Of a stretch of DNA of 7,059 bases, positions 1 through 6,406 are shown one piece after another. The translations under genes and the position numbers were made by a program. This stretch comes from Pseudomonadota bacterium (GTDB lineage Bacteria > Pseudomonadota > Alphaproteobacteria > Rhizobiales > Methyloligellaceae). Each line of letters opens with the position of its first letter. Positions within the stretch are counted from its first letter, which is position 1. The stretch is taken from positions 1-7,059 of the forward strand of contig JADFHH010000085.1 in NCBI GenBank assembly GCA_022567275.1, read 5' to 3'. The notes beneath the pieces were generated by a model. The model made no database searches. It saw only the letters and a program-made list of their open reading frames with translations, and was not told the origin of the DNA.

Positions 1-416
1 GGCATGGCAAAACGGTAATTTTCACCGGCCACCTTGTGGGTGCCGTAAAGCGAAATCCCGACGCCGCCGCCAAAAACATATCCGTCCATGAGCGACACAT
101 GCGGCTTGGTGAACCGGTCCAGCGTCCAGTTGTGCTGATACTCGCTTGCGTATTTTTCCAGAATTTCGGCGGTTTTTCCCGCCTGCCGCCACGCATAAAG
201 CGCCTTGAGATCGCCGCCGCTGCAAAACGCCGGTCCGGGCGCTGCTTCCAGCACCATGCCATAGACATCCGCGTCCCCCGCCCATTCGATCATGTGTTCC
301 TCGATCCGGGCGATCATGCCGTAGCTGAGTGCATTGAGCGCCCGGGGCCGGTTCAGGGTGACCAGACCGCAGCGGCCACGCTTTTCTAACAATATGTCTT
401 TGTCGTTGCTCATCAT
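1..416 (-). CDS. 3-hydroxyisobutyryl-CoA hydrolase / enoyl-CoA hydratase family protein (partial, 3' end beyond window)
   Basis: The first 138 residues of a crotonase-fold enzyme are visible, reading leftwards off the window edge. Seen: an N-terminal beta strand ending in GLVTLNRPRALNALS (residues 17-31), the oxyanion-hole segment FCSGGDLKALY (64-74), and a second glycine-rich oxyanion loop, MDGYVFGGGVGIS (110-122). The GGD-(L/I/V)-x-ALY form, with a KPHVSLMDG stretch followed by GTHKVA and YRFAMP, is typical of 3-hydroxyisobutyryl-CoA hydrolase (EC 3.1.2.4), which releases 3-hydroxyisobutyrate in valine degradation. A generic enoyl-CoA hydratase is the alternative. Two adjacent ATG codons (416 and 413) could start it and neither has a clear Shine-Dalgarno. 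It diverges from hemB across 95 bases. The later catalytic residues lie outside the window. Confidence 0.85.
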   Translation of the reverse strand, partial: MMSNDKDILLEKRGRCGLVTLNRPRALNALSYGMIARIEEHMIEWAGDADVYGMVLEAAPGPAFCSGGDLKALYAWRQAGKTAEILEKYASEYQHNWTLDRFTKPHVSLMDGYVFGGGVGISLYGTHKVAGENYRFAM

Positions 417-429
417 GCGCTGCTATGGT

Positions 430-451
430 CTGGCGGGGGACTGGCGGGGGA
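430..451. repeat. Perfect 11-bp tandem duplication
   Basis: The unit CTGGCGGGGGA occurs twice with no gap, at 430-440 and 441-451. It lies just upstream of the minus-strand hydrolase start. It could be a slippage duplication or a pair of protein-binding sites; the sequence does not decide between these. Confidence 0.7.
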
Positions 452-499
452 ACCACTGTGGTGATAGCTTGGCCCGGTTAGTTTGCAAGTAAAAAAAAC

Positions 500-503
500 A
501 AGG
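500..503 (+). promoter_or_regulatory. Ribosome binding site of hemB
   Basis: AAGG sits 8 bases before the ATG at 512, directly after the A-tract. It supports 512 as the hemB start even though the resulting protein has a longer N-terminus than usual. Confidence 0.5.
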
Positions 504-511
504 TCGACCCC

Positions 512-1591
512 ATGCCAGTCTCGCGACGGCCCGTCTCGCTGGGCGCGGAACGCGCAAAACGCGACACCAGCGAAAAAACCGGCAGTAAGGAAAAACTAAC
601 TGCCGGTTTCCCTGCAACGCGCATGCGCCGCAACCGGCGCACCGGCTGGTCGCGCCGGCTGGTCGCGGAGAATTCGCTGAGTTGCGACGATCTGATCTGG
701 CCGATCTTCCTTTGTGATGGCGAAAACGTACGAATGCCCATTGAATCCATGCCGGGCGTGGAGCGGTTGTCGGTCGATCTGGCGGTAGCAGCGGCCAAAG
801 AAGCCGTCGAATTGAACATCCCGGCCATGGCGCTGTTCCCGCATACGGACCCCGGATTGCGGGATGAAACAGGCTCGCAAGCCTTCAATCGCGATAATCT
901 GGTGTGCCGGGCCATGCGCGCCATCAAGGCGGAGGTGCCCGAGCTCGGCATCATTTGCGATGTCGCGCTCGATCCTTATACCAGCCACGGCCATGACGGT
1001 CTGCTGACGGGCGAAACAATCGACAATGACCGCACCCTGGACGCGCTGGTGCGCCAGTCGCTTGTGCAGGTCGAAGCGGGCGCCGACATCATCGCGCCTT
1101 CCGACATGATGGATGGCAGGGTGGGCGCCATTCGCGCCGCATTGGAAGAAGCCGGCCGCAAGGACACGCAAATCATGTCCTATGCGGCCAAATACGCCTC
1201 CGCTTTTTATGGTCCCTTCCGCGACGCGACCGGATCGGCGGCAGCGCTCAAGGGCGACAAGCGCACCTATCAGATGGACCCGGCCAACAGCGATGAAGCC
1301 TTGCGCGAGGTTGAGCTGGACATCGCCGAGGGCGCCGACATGATCATGGTGAAACCCGGCATGCCTTATCTGGATATCGTCGCGCGGGTAAAACGCTCCT
1401 TCGCCATGCCCACCTTCGTTTATCAGGTGTCCGGTGAATATGCGATGCTCATGGCGGCGGCCCGGAATGGCTGGCTCGATGGCGACAAAATCATGTTTGA
1501 AAGCCTGATCGCCTTCAAGCGCGCGGGAGCCGACGGCATTCTCACCTATTTCGCGCCGCGCGCCGCGCGCCTCCTCGCGCAAGAGCGCTGA
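512..1591 (+). CDS. hemB: Delta-aminolevulinic acid dehydratase (porphobilinogen synthase)
   Basis: The enzyme condenses two 5-aminolevulinate molecules into porphobilinogen (EC 4.2.1.24), the first common pyrrole of heme, chlorophyll and cobalamin synthesis, in the cytosol as an oligomer. The whole family is visible: FPATRMRRNRRT (33-44), SMPGVERLSVD (79-89), the SYAAKYAS segment with substrate lysine K227, and the MVKPGMPYLD segment with Schiff-base lysine K281. The metal-site region reads DVALDPYTSHGHDG (150-163). The three cysteines of zinc-type enzymes are replaced by A152, D154 and D162, the magnesium-type arrangement known from Pseudomonas and Bradyrhizobium. At 359 residues it is somewhat longer than the usual 325-340. 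The first ~30 residues are a basic, low-complexity extension. The next in-frame ATG (623) would remove conserved FPATR, so 512 is preferred. The next gene follows after one base. Confidence 0.97.
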   Translation: MPVSRRPVSLGAERAKRDTSEKTGSKEKLTAGFPATRMRRNRRTGWSRRLVAENSLSCDDLIWPIFLCDGENVRMPIESMPGVERLSVDLAVAAAKEAVELNIPAMALFPHTDPGLRDETGSQAFNRDNLVCRAMRAIKAEVPELGIICDVALDPYTSHGHDGLLTGETIDNDRTLDALVRQSLVQVEAGADIIAPSDMMDGRVGAIRAALEEAGRKDTQIMSYAAKYASAFYGPFRDATGSAAALKGDKRTYQMDPANSDEALREVELDIAEGADMIMVKPGMPYLDIVARVKRSFAMPTFVYQVSGEYAMLMAAARNGWLDGDKIMFESLIAFKRAGADGILTYFAPRAARLLAQER

Positions 1592-1592
1592 C

Positions 1593-2846
1593 GTGGCCCC
1601 GGCGGCCAAACACTGCGTCACCTTCAAGGATATACAAAATGCGGCTGACACCCTGCGCGGTCATATCGTGCGCACGCCGCTCCTTGCCGCGCCCAAACTC
1701 TCCGCGCTCACCGGCGCGAATGTGTTCGTCAAATACGAGAACCTCCAGTTCACCAATTCATTCAAGGATCGCGGCGCTTATTTGAAGCTCTCGTCCCTGA
1801 AACCGGGTGAGCGAAAACGCGGCGTGATCGCCATGTCGGCGGGCAATCACGCCCAGGCCGTCGCCTATCATGCCTCGCGTCTCGATATCCCGGCGGTCAT
1901 CGTCATGCCGGTGAACACGCCGTTCGTGAAGGTTGGCAATACCGAAGCGCTCGGCGCGGAAGTGGTGCTTTCTGGTGAAACGCTGCAGGACTGCCGGGCC
2001 ACGGCGGATAAGATCGCCAGCGAGCGCACTCTTACGCTCATTCACCCTTACGATGATCCGCTGGTCATCGCTGGCCAGGGCACGGTGGGGCTTGAGGTGC
2101 TGTCGGATGAGCCGGACATCGAGATCCTTGTGATCCCGGTTGGCGGCGGCGGATTGATCGCCGGCAGCGCCATCGCCGCCAAGGCGCTTAATCCCGACAT
2201 TGAAATTATTGGAGTCGAGACCGAGTCCTACCCTTCCATGTATCACGCCATTCGCGGTGAGGATGGCGTGTGTGGCGGCCAGACCCTGGCCGACGGCATC
2301 GCGGTCAAGGCGGCGGGAGATCTGACACTGCCCATCGTCAGGGACCTCGTTTGCGATATCATACTGGTTGACGAGACCATGATTGAACACGCCGTTTGCT
2401 GTTTGCTGACCATCCAGAAGAGCATGGCGGAGGGTGCGGGCGCGGCCGCGTTTGCAGCGCTTGTGAAACAACCGGACCGGTTCGCGGACAAGAAGGTCGC
2501 GCTGGTTCTGAGCGGCGGCAATATCGACCCGCGCATACTGGCTTCAATTGTCGTGCGTGGCCTTGAGCAGGAAGAAAAGATCATTTCCCTCAGGCTGATG
2601 ATTTCCGACCAGCCGGGCGTTCTGGGAAATATCACCACCTTGCTGGGCGAGGCCGGCGCGAACATTCTGGAAGTTTCCCATCAGCGCATGTTTCTGGATG
2701 TGCCGGCCAAGGGCGCCACGCTCGATATCGTCATCGAGACCAGGGACGCCGCGCACGCCGGCCAGGTCATAGAGACGCTGAAAGCAACCGGCCTGAACGT
2801 CACCCGTATGACCGGCCCCGCAGCTTCGGATTTTGGCGCTTTTTAA
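1593..2846 (+). CDS. ilvA: Threonine ammonia-lyase (threonine dehydratase) with C-terminal ACT domain
   Basis: A PLP enzyme deaminating threonine (and often serine) to 2-oxobutyrate (EC 4.3.1.19), the entry to isoleucine synthesis or threonine breakdown. The fold-type II core covers about residues 10-325. Seen: KYENLQFTNSFKDRGA with PLP-binding K58, SAGNHAQAVA (82-91), the phosphate-binding GGGGL loop (184-188), and LSGGN (306-310), whose serine contacts the pyridine ring. Residues ~330-405 form an ACT domain (ISLRLMISDQPGVLGNITTL), normally a site for amino-acid effector binding. The 417-residue length fits the medium, single-ACT form, not the ~500-residue two-ACT biosynthetic IlvA, so a catabolic TdcB-like role is equally possible. 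It starts at GTG 1593, one base after the hemB stop, so it is probably co-transcribed and perhaps translationally coupled. No other in-frame ATG lies near the N-terminus. Confidence 0.93.
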   Translation: MAPAAKHCVTFKDIQNAADTLRGHIVRTPLLAAPKLSALTGANVFVKYENLQFTNSFKDRGAYLKLSSLKPGERKRGVIAMSAGNHAQAVAYHASRLDIPAVIVMPVNTPFVKVGNTEALGAEVVLSGETLQDCRATADKIASERTLTLIHPYDDPLVIAGQGTVGLEVLSDEPDIEILVIPVGGGGLIAGSAIAAKALNPDIEIIGVETESYPSMYHAIRGEDGVCGGQTLADGIAVKAAGDLTLPIVRDLVCDIILVDETMIEHAVCCLLTIQKSMAEGAGAAAFAALVKQPDRFADKKVALVLSGGNIDPRILASIVVRGLEQEEKIISLRLMISDQPGVLGNITTLLGEAGANILEVSHQRMFLDVPAKGATLDIVIETRDAAHAGQVIETLKATGLNVTRMTGPAASDFGAF

Positions 2847-2883
2847 GGCCTCTGGCACAGCTGAAAAAATCTTTGTTTCGCAG

Positions 2884-2913
2884 GCGACAGCAGAGTGATT
2901 CTGCGCCCATAAT
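2884..2913 (+). promoter_or_regulatory. Candidate sigma70-type promoter for the permease, placed for a leaderless mRNA
   Basis: CATAAT at 2908-2913 matches the -10 consensus at five of six positions. GCGACA (2884-2889) lies 18 bases upstream and matches the -35 at four positions. Exactly six bases separate the -10 from the ATG at 2920, so transcription would begin at or next to the start codon. No Shine-Dalgarno precedes that ATG. The 73-base gap after the threonine ammonia-lyase gene shows no clear terminator. Confidence 0.45.
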
Positions 2914-2919
2914 CAGCCC

Positions 2920-4767
2920 ATGATCGGGATCGGCATGGAATATGGCCATATGGCGATGACATTCGCCGTCATCTGCGGCGCGGTTGTTCTGTTCGCCATC
3001 GACCGCATTCCCCTGGAGCTGTCATGCGGTCTGACCGTGCTTGCATTGCTGTTGCTGTTCCATATTTTTCCGTTGCCTGTGGAGGCCGGAAGCACAACAC
3101 TCAATGTAACTAAACTGCTGGCCGGATTCGCCAACCCGGTCGTGTTTACGATCCTGTCGCTGCTGATTGTCGGTCAGGCGCTCATCCAGACCGGGTCGAT
3201 CGAGAAATTCACCGAAATCGTTGGCGGCCTGATCAAGATAGCGCCCGCTGCCACCCTCGGCGCGACCCTGATAATTGCCGCATGCCTGAGCGCCTTTCTC
3301 AACAATACGCCGGTGGTGATCATTTTTCTGCCCATTCTGACCGCGCTCGCGGCCCGGCTCGGGAAAACCGCCGCGCATGTGCTGATGCCGCTCTCATTCA
3401 TCACCATTCTCGGCGGCATGACGACGCTCGTGGGTTCATCGGCGAATCTGATCGCGGCCGCGGTTGCCGAAACCGCCGGCGCGGTGCGCATCGGCTTTTT
3501 CGATTTCGCCGTGCCGGGCCTGCTGCTGGCCTCGGTGGGGGCGCTTTACGTTCTGTTCGTCATCCCCCGCCTGATCAGGCCCAGCCCCGCTCTTCGCCGG
3601 GCCACGGGGGAACGCGGCAAGCAATTTATCGCGCAAATCGCTCTGGGCGAGGCGCACCCGTGGAACGGCATGCGCGCAAAATCCGGCATGTTCCCCGAAC
3701 TCAAAATGATGACCGTACGTCTGATACAGCGCCAGGGACGGGCGATTCTGCCGCCATTCGAGGCGCTGGAGTTGCAACCCGGCGATGTGGTGATGATCGC
3801 GGCCACGCGGCGGGTCTTGATGGCGGCCATTGCCCGCGACCGCGACTTGATCGGCGATGCAGACGATACCAGTGACCCGGCTTCCGATCGCGACCGGCTG
3901 ATTATGACGGAAGCGATCATCGCGCCGGGGTCTCCGCGCATCGGCGGCACCGTGAACCCGGAGCGGTTCAAGGCCGATACCGCATGCACCTTGCTGGGCG
4001 TCGAGCGCCACAGCCGCATGATGCGCGCGCCGCTTAACGAAATCCGGCTGGTTGCCGGCGATGTCTTGCTGCTTCTCGGCACGCCGGACGCGGTACGTTC
4101 GCTGCGCGATCATCGTGACTTGCTGCTGCTGGCGCGCTCACGCGCTGAATTGCCGGTGCCGCATCACGCCAAGAGCGCCATCGCCATCTTCGTAATTATG
4201 GTGTTCGCCGCCGCCAGCTCGCTGGTGCCGATCGCAATCGCCGCCATGGGCGGGGCCATCGCCATGATCCTGATTGGCGCGCTGACCCTGCCGCAAGCCG
4301 CGCGCGCTTTCGACAGAAAGATATTCCTGCTGATCGGCACCGCCTTCGCCATGGCCGTTTCGCTGGAGGCCACGGGCGGGGCCAGGTTCATGGCCCATGG
4401 CGTTGTCGAAATCTTCGCGGAGTGGGGGCCGGCCGCCCTGCTTTCGGCTTTGTTCCTGCTGATCGCCATCCTTACGAACTTCCTGAGCAATCACGCAACC
4501 GGTGCGCTGTTTGCCCCCATCGTCGTCTCCGCCGCCAATGAGATGGGCGTGGACCCCGCACCCTTCGTCTATGGTCTGATCTTCGCGCTCAATTGCTCGT
4601 TCGCCACGCCGATCGCCTACCAGACCAATCTCATCGTCATGGGACCGGGCCACTACCGGTTTCGTGACTTCATGATTGCCGGTACACCCTTGATCCTGAT
4701 CATCTGGGTCGTCTATTCTTTATTCGCGCCGTGGTATTTCGACATGGCGTGGGTTGCGCCAAACTAG
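2920..4767 (+). CDS. SLC13/DASS-family permease with two central RCK_C (TrkA-C) domains
   Basis: An inner-membrane anion transporter of the divalent anion:sodium symporter type; substrates in the family include dicarboxylates, sulfate and other oxyanions, and this one cannot be assigned. The two inverted halves each carry the family's hairpin and substrate signature: NNTP (128-131) and GGMTTLVGSSAN (165-176) in the first, NFLSNHATGA (520-529) and SFATPIAYQTN (560-570) in the second. Hydrophobic segments fill ~10-216 and ~417-606. Between them are two soluble modules (~225-305 and ~328-400), each ending in the RCK_C-like LQPGDVVMIAA or LVAGDVLLLLG strand; such domains bind small ligands and gate transport. 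The 615-residue length fits this subfamily. ATG 2920 is preferred because of the promoter spacing; ATG 2935 has a GGGAT seven bases upstream and is a real alternative. bpt follows after 15 bases. Confidence 0.9.
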   Translation: MIGIGMEYGHMAMTFAVICGAVVLFAIDRIPLELSCGLTVLALLLLFHIFPLPVEAGSTTLNVTKLLAGFANPVVFTILSLLIVGQALIQTGSIEKFTEIVGGLIKIAPAATLGATLIIAACLSAFLNNTPVVIIFLPILTALAARLGKTAAHVLMPLSFITILGGMTTLVGSSANLIAAAVAETAGAVRIGFFDFAVPGLLLASVGALYVLFVIPRLIRPSPALRRATGERGKQFIAQIALGEAHPWNGMRAKSGMFPELKMMTVRLIQRQGRAILPPFEALELQPGDVVMIAATRRVLMAAIARDRDLIGDADDTSDPASDRDRLIMTEAIIAPGSPRIGGTVNPERFKADTACTLLGVERHSRMMRAPLNEIRLVAGDVLLLLGTPDAVRSLRDHRDLLLLARSRAELPVPHHAKSAIAIFVIMVFAAASSLVPIAIAAMGGAIAMILIGALTLPQAARAFDRKIFLLIGTAFAMAVSLEATGGARFMAHGVVEIFAEWGPAALLSALFLLIAILTNFLSNHATGALFAPIVVSAANEMGVDPAPFVYGLIFALNCSFATPIAYQTNLIVMGPGHYRFRDFMIAGTPLILIIWVVYSLFAPWYFDMAWVAPN

Positions 4768-4782
4768 AACCTGAGAACGCTC

Positions 4783-5520
4783 GTGAGCGAACATAGATCA
4801 GACTTTCCCCAGTTTTACATCACGACGGCGCAGCCCTGCCCCTATCTGCCGGGACGCCAGGAGCGCAAATTATTCACCCATTTGTCCCATGGCCGTTCCG
4901 CCTCGCTGATAGATCACCTGCTCAAAGGCGGCTTCAGGCGCAGCCAGAATATCGCCTACACGCCGCATTGCGATGGCTGTAACGCTTGCGTCCCGGTTCG
5001 CATCGTCGTCGATGAATTCGAGCCCCGGCGCGCATTCAAGCGCGTGTTACGCACCAACAATGACCTGACGATCCGCAGATCCGGCCCGGTGCCTACCTCG
5101 GAGCAATATTCAATTTTCCGCGCCTATATCGACCAGCGTCACGGCGATGGCGGTATGGCGGATATGAGCGTGCTCGACTATGCGGTGATGATCGAGGAGT
5201 CCGTCGTGGACACCTTCGTGAGTGAATACCGGATTCCACGGGAGCGCGAGAAAGCAACCCTCGCCGCCGTTTCGCTGTGCGATCGTTTGAGCGACGGCCT
5301 CTCCCTGGTCTACTCCTTTTTCGAGCCCGACTTAACCGCGCGCTCTCTCGGCACATATATGATCCTGGAACATGTGGACTATGCGCGCACGTTGGGTCTC
5401 CCCTACGTCTATCTCGGTTACTGGATCAACGGTGCGACCAAGATGGACTACAAGATCCGCTTCCAGCCGCTCGAATTTTTGACACGCAACGGCTGGGAAC
5501 GCCGCGAGGCACCGGTTTGA
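4783..5520 (+). CDS. bpt: Aspartate/glutamate leucyltransferase (bacterial arginyl-tRNA--protein transferase family)
   Basis: This enzyme transfers leucine (in some relatives arginine) from aminoacyl-tRNA to proteins with an N-terminal Asp or Glu, making them substrates for ClpS/ClpAP in the N-degron pathway (EC 2.3.2.29). The full family pattern is present: PCPYLPGRQERKLFTHL (18-34), GGFRRSQNIAYTPHCDGCNACVPVRI with cysteines 63, 66 and 69 (49-74), SLGTYMILEHVDYAR (188-202), YVYLGYWI (208-215) and KMDYKIRFQPLE (220-231). C19 and the C63/C66/C69 group are the conserved N-terminal cysteines seen across ATE/Bpt proteins. The 245-residue length is normal. It starts at GTG 4783 with only a weak GAGAA about 5 bases upstream, 15 bases after the permease stop, so it probably shares its transcript. 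It converges on the parC-tail ORF with 5 bases between the stop codons. Confidence 0.95.
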   Translation: MSEHRSDFPQFYITTAQPCPYLPGRQERKLFTHLSHGRSASLIDHLLKGGFRRSQNIAYTPHCDGCNACVPVRIVVDEFEPRRAFKRVLRTNNDLTIRRSGPVPTSEQYSIFRAYIDQRHGDGGMADMSVLDYAVMIEESVVDTFVSEYRIPREREKATLAAVSLCDRLSDGLSLVYSFFEPDLTARSLGTYMILEHVDYARTLGLPYVYLGYWINGATKMDYKIRFQPLEFLTRNGWERREAPV

Positions 5521-5525
5521 GTGGC

Positions 5526-5922
5526 CTAAAATTTCGGGCCGAACCGGTTGTCCTTGGGAAAGCCTTTTGGCGGCAGACGCCCGGCCTGCGCGCGCGATCC
5601 TGTCCATTCCCGCAGCTCGGTGACGGTCCAGGTGCGGTTCGATGAATCGACCCAGGTGAGGCCCTCTTCCCTGTTATAGGTTTTTGCATCGGCCAGACCG
5701 CCATCCTTGTAGCGCTGCAAACGGATGCCGCGCCCGCGCGTCATTTCGTTGAGTTGCTCGCGGGCGAAGCAGAGCAGTTTGCGGTTCTCGCCAATGACCG
5801 CCACCATATCGCCATCGGCGGGCGCGCAAACCAGCGCCTCTTCGGGCAGCGTCACATTGAGCACCTGCTTGCCCTTGCGGGTCATCGCCACGACCTCGCC
5901 CACGACATACTCGACCCCGCCC
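5526..5922 (-). pseudogene. parC: 3' fragment of parC (DNA topoisomerase IV subunit A)
   Basis: Read on the minus strand, the segment encodes VVAMTRKGKQVLNV, a VAVIGENRKLLCF beta-pinwheel blade, LNEMTRGRGIRLQRYKDGGL, EEGLTWVD, then ELREWTGSRAQAGRLPPKGF and KDNRF close to the stop. These are the conserved last blades and tail of alphaproteobacterial ParC, normally ~740-760 residues. The GyrA-like N-terminal region with the catalytic tyrosine and most of the C-terminal domain are absent from the window. The remnant has no stop or frameshift and ends in TAG, so the break is either recent or an assembly join. Its position converging on bpt matches a linkage I recall in related genomes, suggesting that the tail is in its ancestral place and the upstream part was replaced. 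The cell would need an intact parC elsewhere. Confidence 0.85.
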
Positions 5923-6185
5923 TCGTCAGGCCGGGAAGGTTCGACAGGCAGGTGCACGTCCAGGCGCCGGACGTGGACGGGCGGATGGCGCCCGGGTTCT
6001 TGGCTCTCAAAGGCACTGACGAACCGGTCAAGGTCTTCATCCGAGACGTCATAGCTGCCGTTGCGTTCGTCCGCCGCCAGCTTTGTGACCGTTTCGGAGC
6101 GAGGCAGCGAAACTCCGGTGAGGATAGCATCCGAGATGGAATCGACGCTCCATCCGAGCAGTGCGCTTACTTCCTTTAGGTTCAT
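5526..6185 (-). CDS. Chimeric ORF: N-terminal domain of an HNH-nuclease-associated family joined in frame to the ParC C-terminal tail
   Basis: The 219-residue ORF has two unrelated parts. Residues 1-74 (MNLKEVSALLGWSVDSISDA ... DLDRFVSAFESQEPGRHPPVHVRR) resemble the N-terminal helical, possibly DNA-binding region of HNH-containing proteins. In those, an EPGR-x-PPV-x-VRR stretch leads into a CAIC-type HNH domain; this is from memory and was not searched. Here the HNH domain is missing and the frame passes through ~15 uncertain residues into ParC sequence (~88-219). Start 6185 fits the family N-terminus and a leaderless promoter. An upstream in-frame ATG at 6281 has a GAGGAGG five bases before it and would add 32 residues with no visible homology. 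The product is most likely a by-product of rearrangement. It lacks topoisomerase catalytic parts and any nuclease motif. Whether it is made or has a role is unknown. Confidence 0.6.
   Translation of the reverse strand: MNLKEVSALLGWSVDSISDAILTGVSLPRSETVTKLAADERNGSYDVSDEDLDRFVSAFESQEPGRHPPVHVRRLDVHLPVEPSRPDEGGVEYVVGEVVAMTRKGKQVLNVTLPEEALVCAPADGDMVAVIGENRKLLCFAREQLNEMTRGRGIRLQRYKDGGLADAKTYNREEGLTWVDSSNRTWTVTELREWTGSRAQAGRLPPKGFPKDNRFGPKF
5955..5975. repeat. 7+7 bp inverted repeat at the HNH-family/ParC junction
   Basis: CACGTCC (5955-5961) and GGACGTG (5969-5975) are perfect reverse complements around a 7-base spacer. They cover codons 71-77 of the chimeric ORF, where the HNH-family-like sequence stops. 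The repeat could be a breakpoint signature or chance in GC-rich DNA. Confidence 0.6.
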
Positions 6186-6191
6186 AGTCCC

Positions 6192-6220
6192 AGTATACCC
6201 GCGCCCAAGACAACGGCCAA
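6192..6220 (-). promoter_or_regulatory. Candidate sigma70-type promoter for the chimeric ORF, leaderless spacing
   Basis: On the minus strand TTGGCC (6220-6215) is followed after exactly 17 bases by TATACT (6197-6192), matching the -35 at four positions and the -10 at five. Six bases separate the -10 from the ATG at 6185, placing the transcription start at the start codon. It presumably drove the original HNH-family gene before truncation. Confidence 0.5.
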
Positions 6221-6286
6221 CTAAGCATGACATGCAGCCCATCGGCACTCCGCGAGCGAGCGATTGGCGTACGCCTTGCATTTCAT

Positions 6287-6293
6287 CCTCCTC
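6287..6293 (-). promoter_or_regulatory. Strong Shine-Dalgarno before an alternative upstream start of the chimeric ORF
   Basis: The minus strand reads GAGGAGG five bases before an ATG at 6281 that is in frame with the chimeric ORF. Translation from there would give a 251-residue product with a cysteine-rich N-terminal addition of no recognised kind. It competes with the leaderless start at 6185. Conservation favours 6185 and ribosome-binding strength favours 6281. Confidence 0.4.
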
Positions 6294-6307
6294 AATCGGC
6301 CGCTTGA

Positions 6308-6332
6308 CGTCCGCGAGCCAACTCCGCGGACG
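6308..6332. repeat. 8-bp perfect stem with 9-base loop in the intergenic region 6186-6406
   Basis: CGTCCGCG (6308-6315) pairs with CGCGGACG (6325-6332). No T-run follows on either strand, so it is not a standard intrinsic terminator. It sits between the upstream C-terminal gene fragment and the chimeric ORF and could be a weak terminator, an operator or a mobile-element end. Apart from this and the start signals above, the 221-base gap shows no gene I can support. Confidence 0.5.
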
Positions 6333-6406
6333 ATCCACCAGCGACGGTCGCAACCATCACCTCAGCACCGACTCCGGCGCTTTGCTAGGTCTCGTCGCAA
6401 GCCATC

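Larger units (their letters stand above)
417..511. promoter_or_regulatory. Divergent intergenic region between the hydrolase gene and hemB
   Basis: This 95-base gap must hold promoters for both divergent genes. It contains a tandem 11-bp duplication (430-451), a TTGGCC at 469-474 that might be a -35-like element, and an eight-base A-tract at 491-498. No convincing -10 box was found at standard spacing. The assignment rests on gene layout and not on a recognised box. Confidence 0.4.

Noticed and set aside
22..456. 144-codon minus-strand frame over the hydrolase gene
   Set aside because: The frame starting at 416 gives a clear crotonase-family protein; this one is a shifted shadow of it.
596..1651. 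351-codon open frame on the minus strand opposite hemB
   Set aside because: It lies antisense to a clearly conserved gene, has no recognisable domains, and has an His/Arg/Gly-rich composition typical of shadow frames in GC-rich DNA.
2847..2919. Possible intrinsic terminator after the threonine ammonia-lyase gene
   Set aside because: There are short T and A runs, but no stem of useful length precedes them.
3436..4113. 225-codon minus-strand open frame inside the permease gene, with similar long antisense frames at 1758-2471 and 4138-4653
   Set aside because: These are complementary-frame artefacts of GC-rich coding DNA with no family motif.
5521..5525. Bidirectional terminator between bpt and the parC tail
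   Set aside because: The gap is only five bases and no hairpin with flanking A and T runs is visible around it.
5754..6179. Plus-strand open frame opposite the chimeric ORF
   Set aside because: It is antisense to the ParC tail and the HNH-family-like segment and has no independent support.
6186..6353. Extension of the chimeric ORF up to a TTG at 6353
   Set aside because: There is no homology in these codons and no ribosome binding site at 6353; starts at 6185 or 6281 are better supported.
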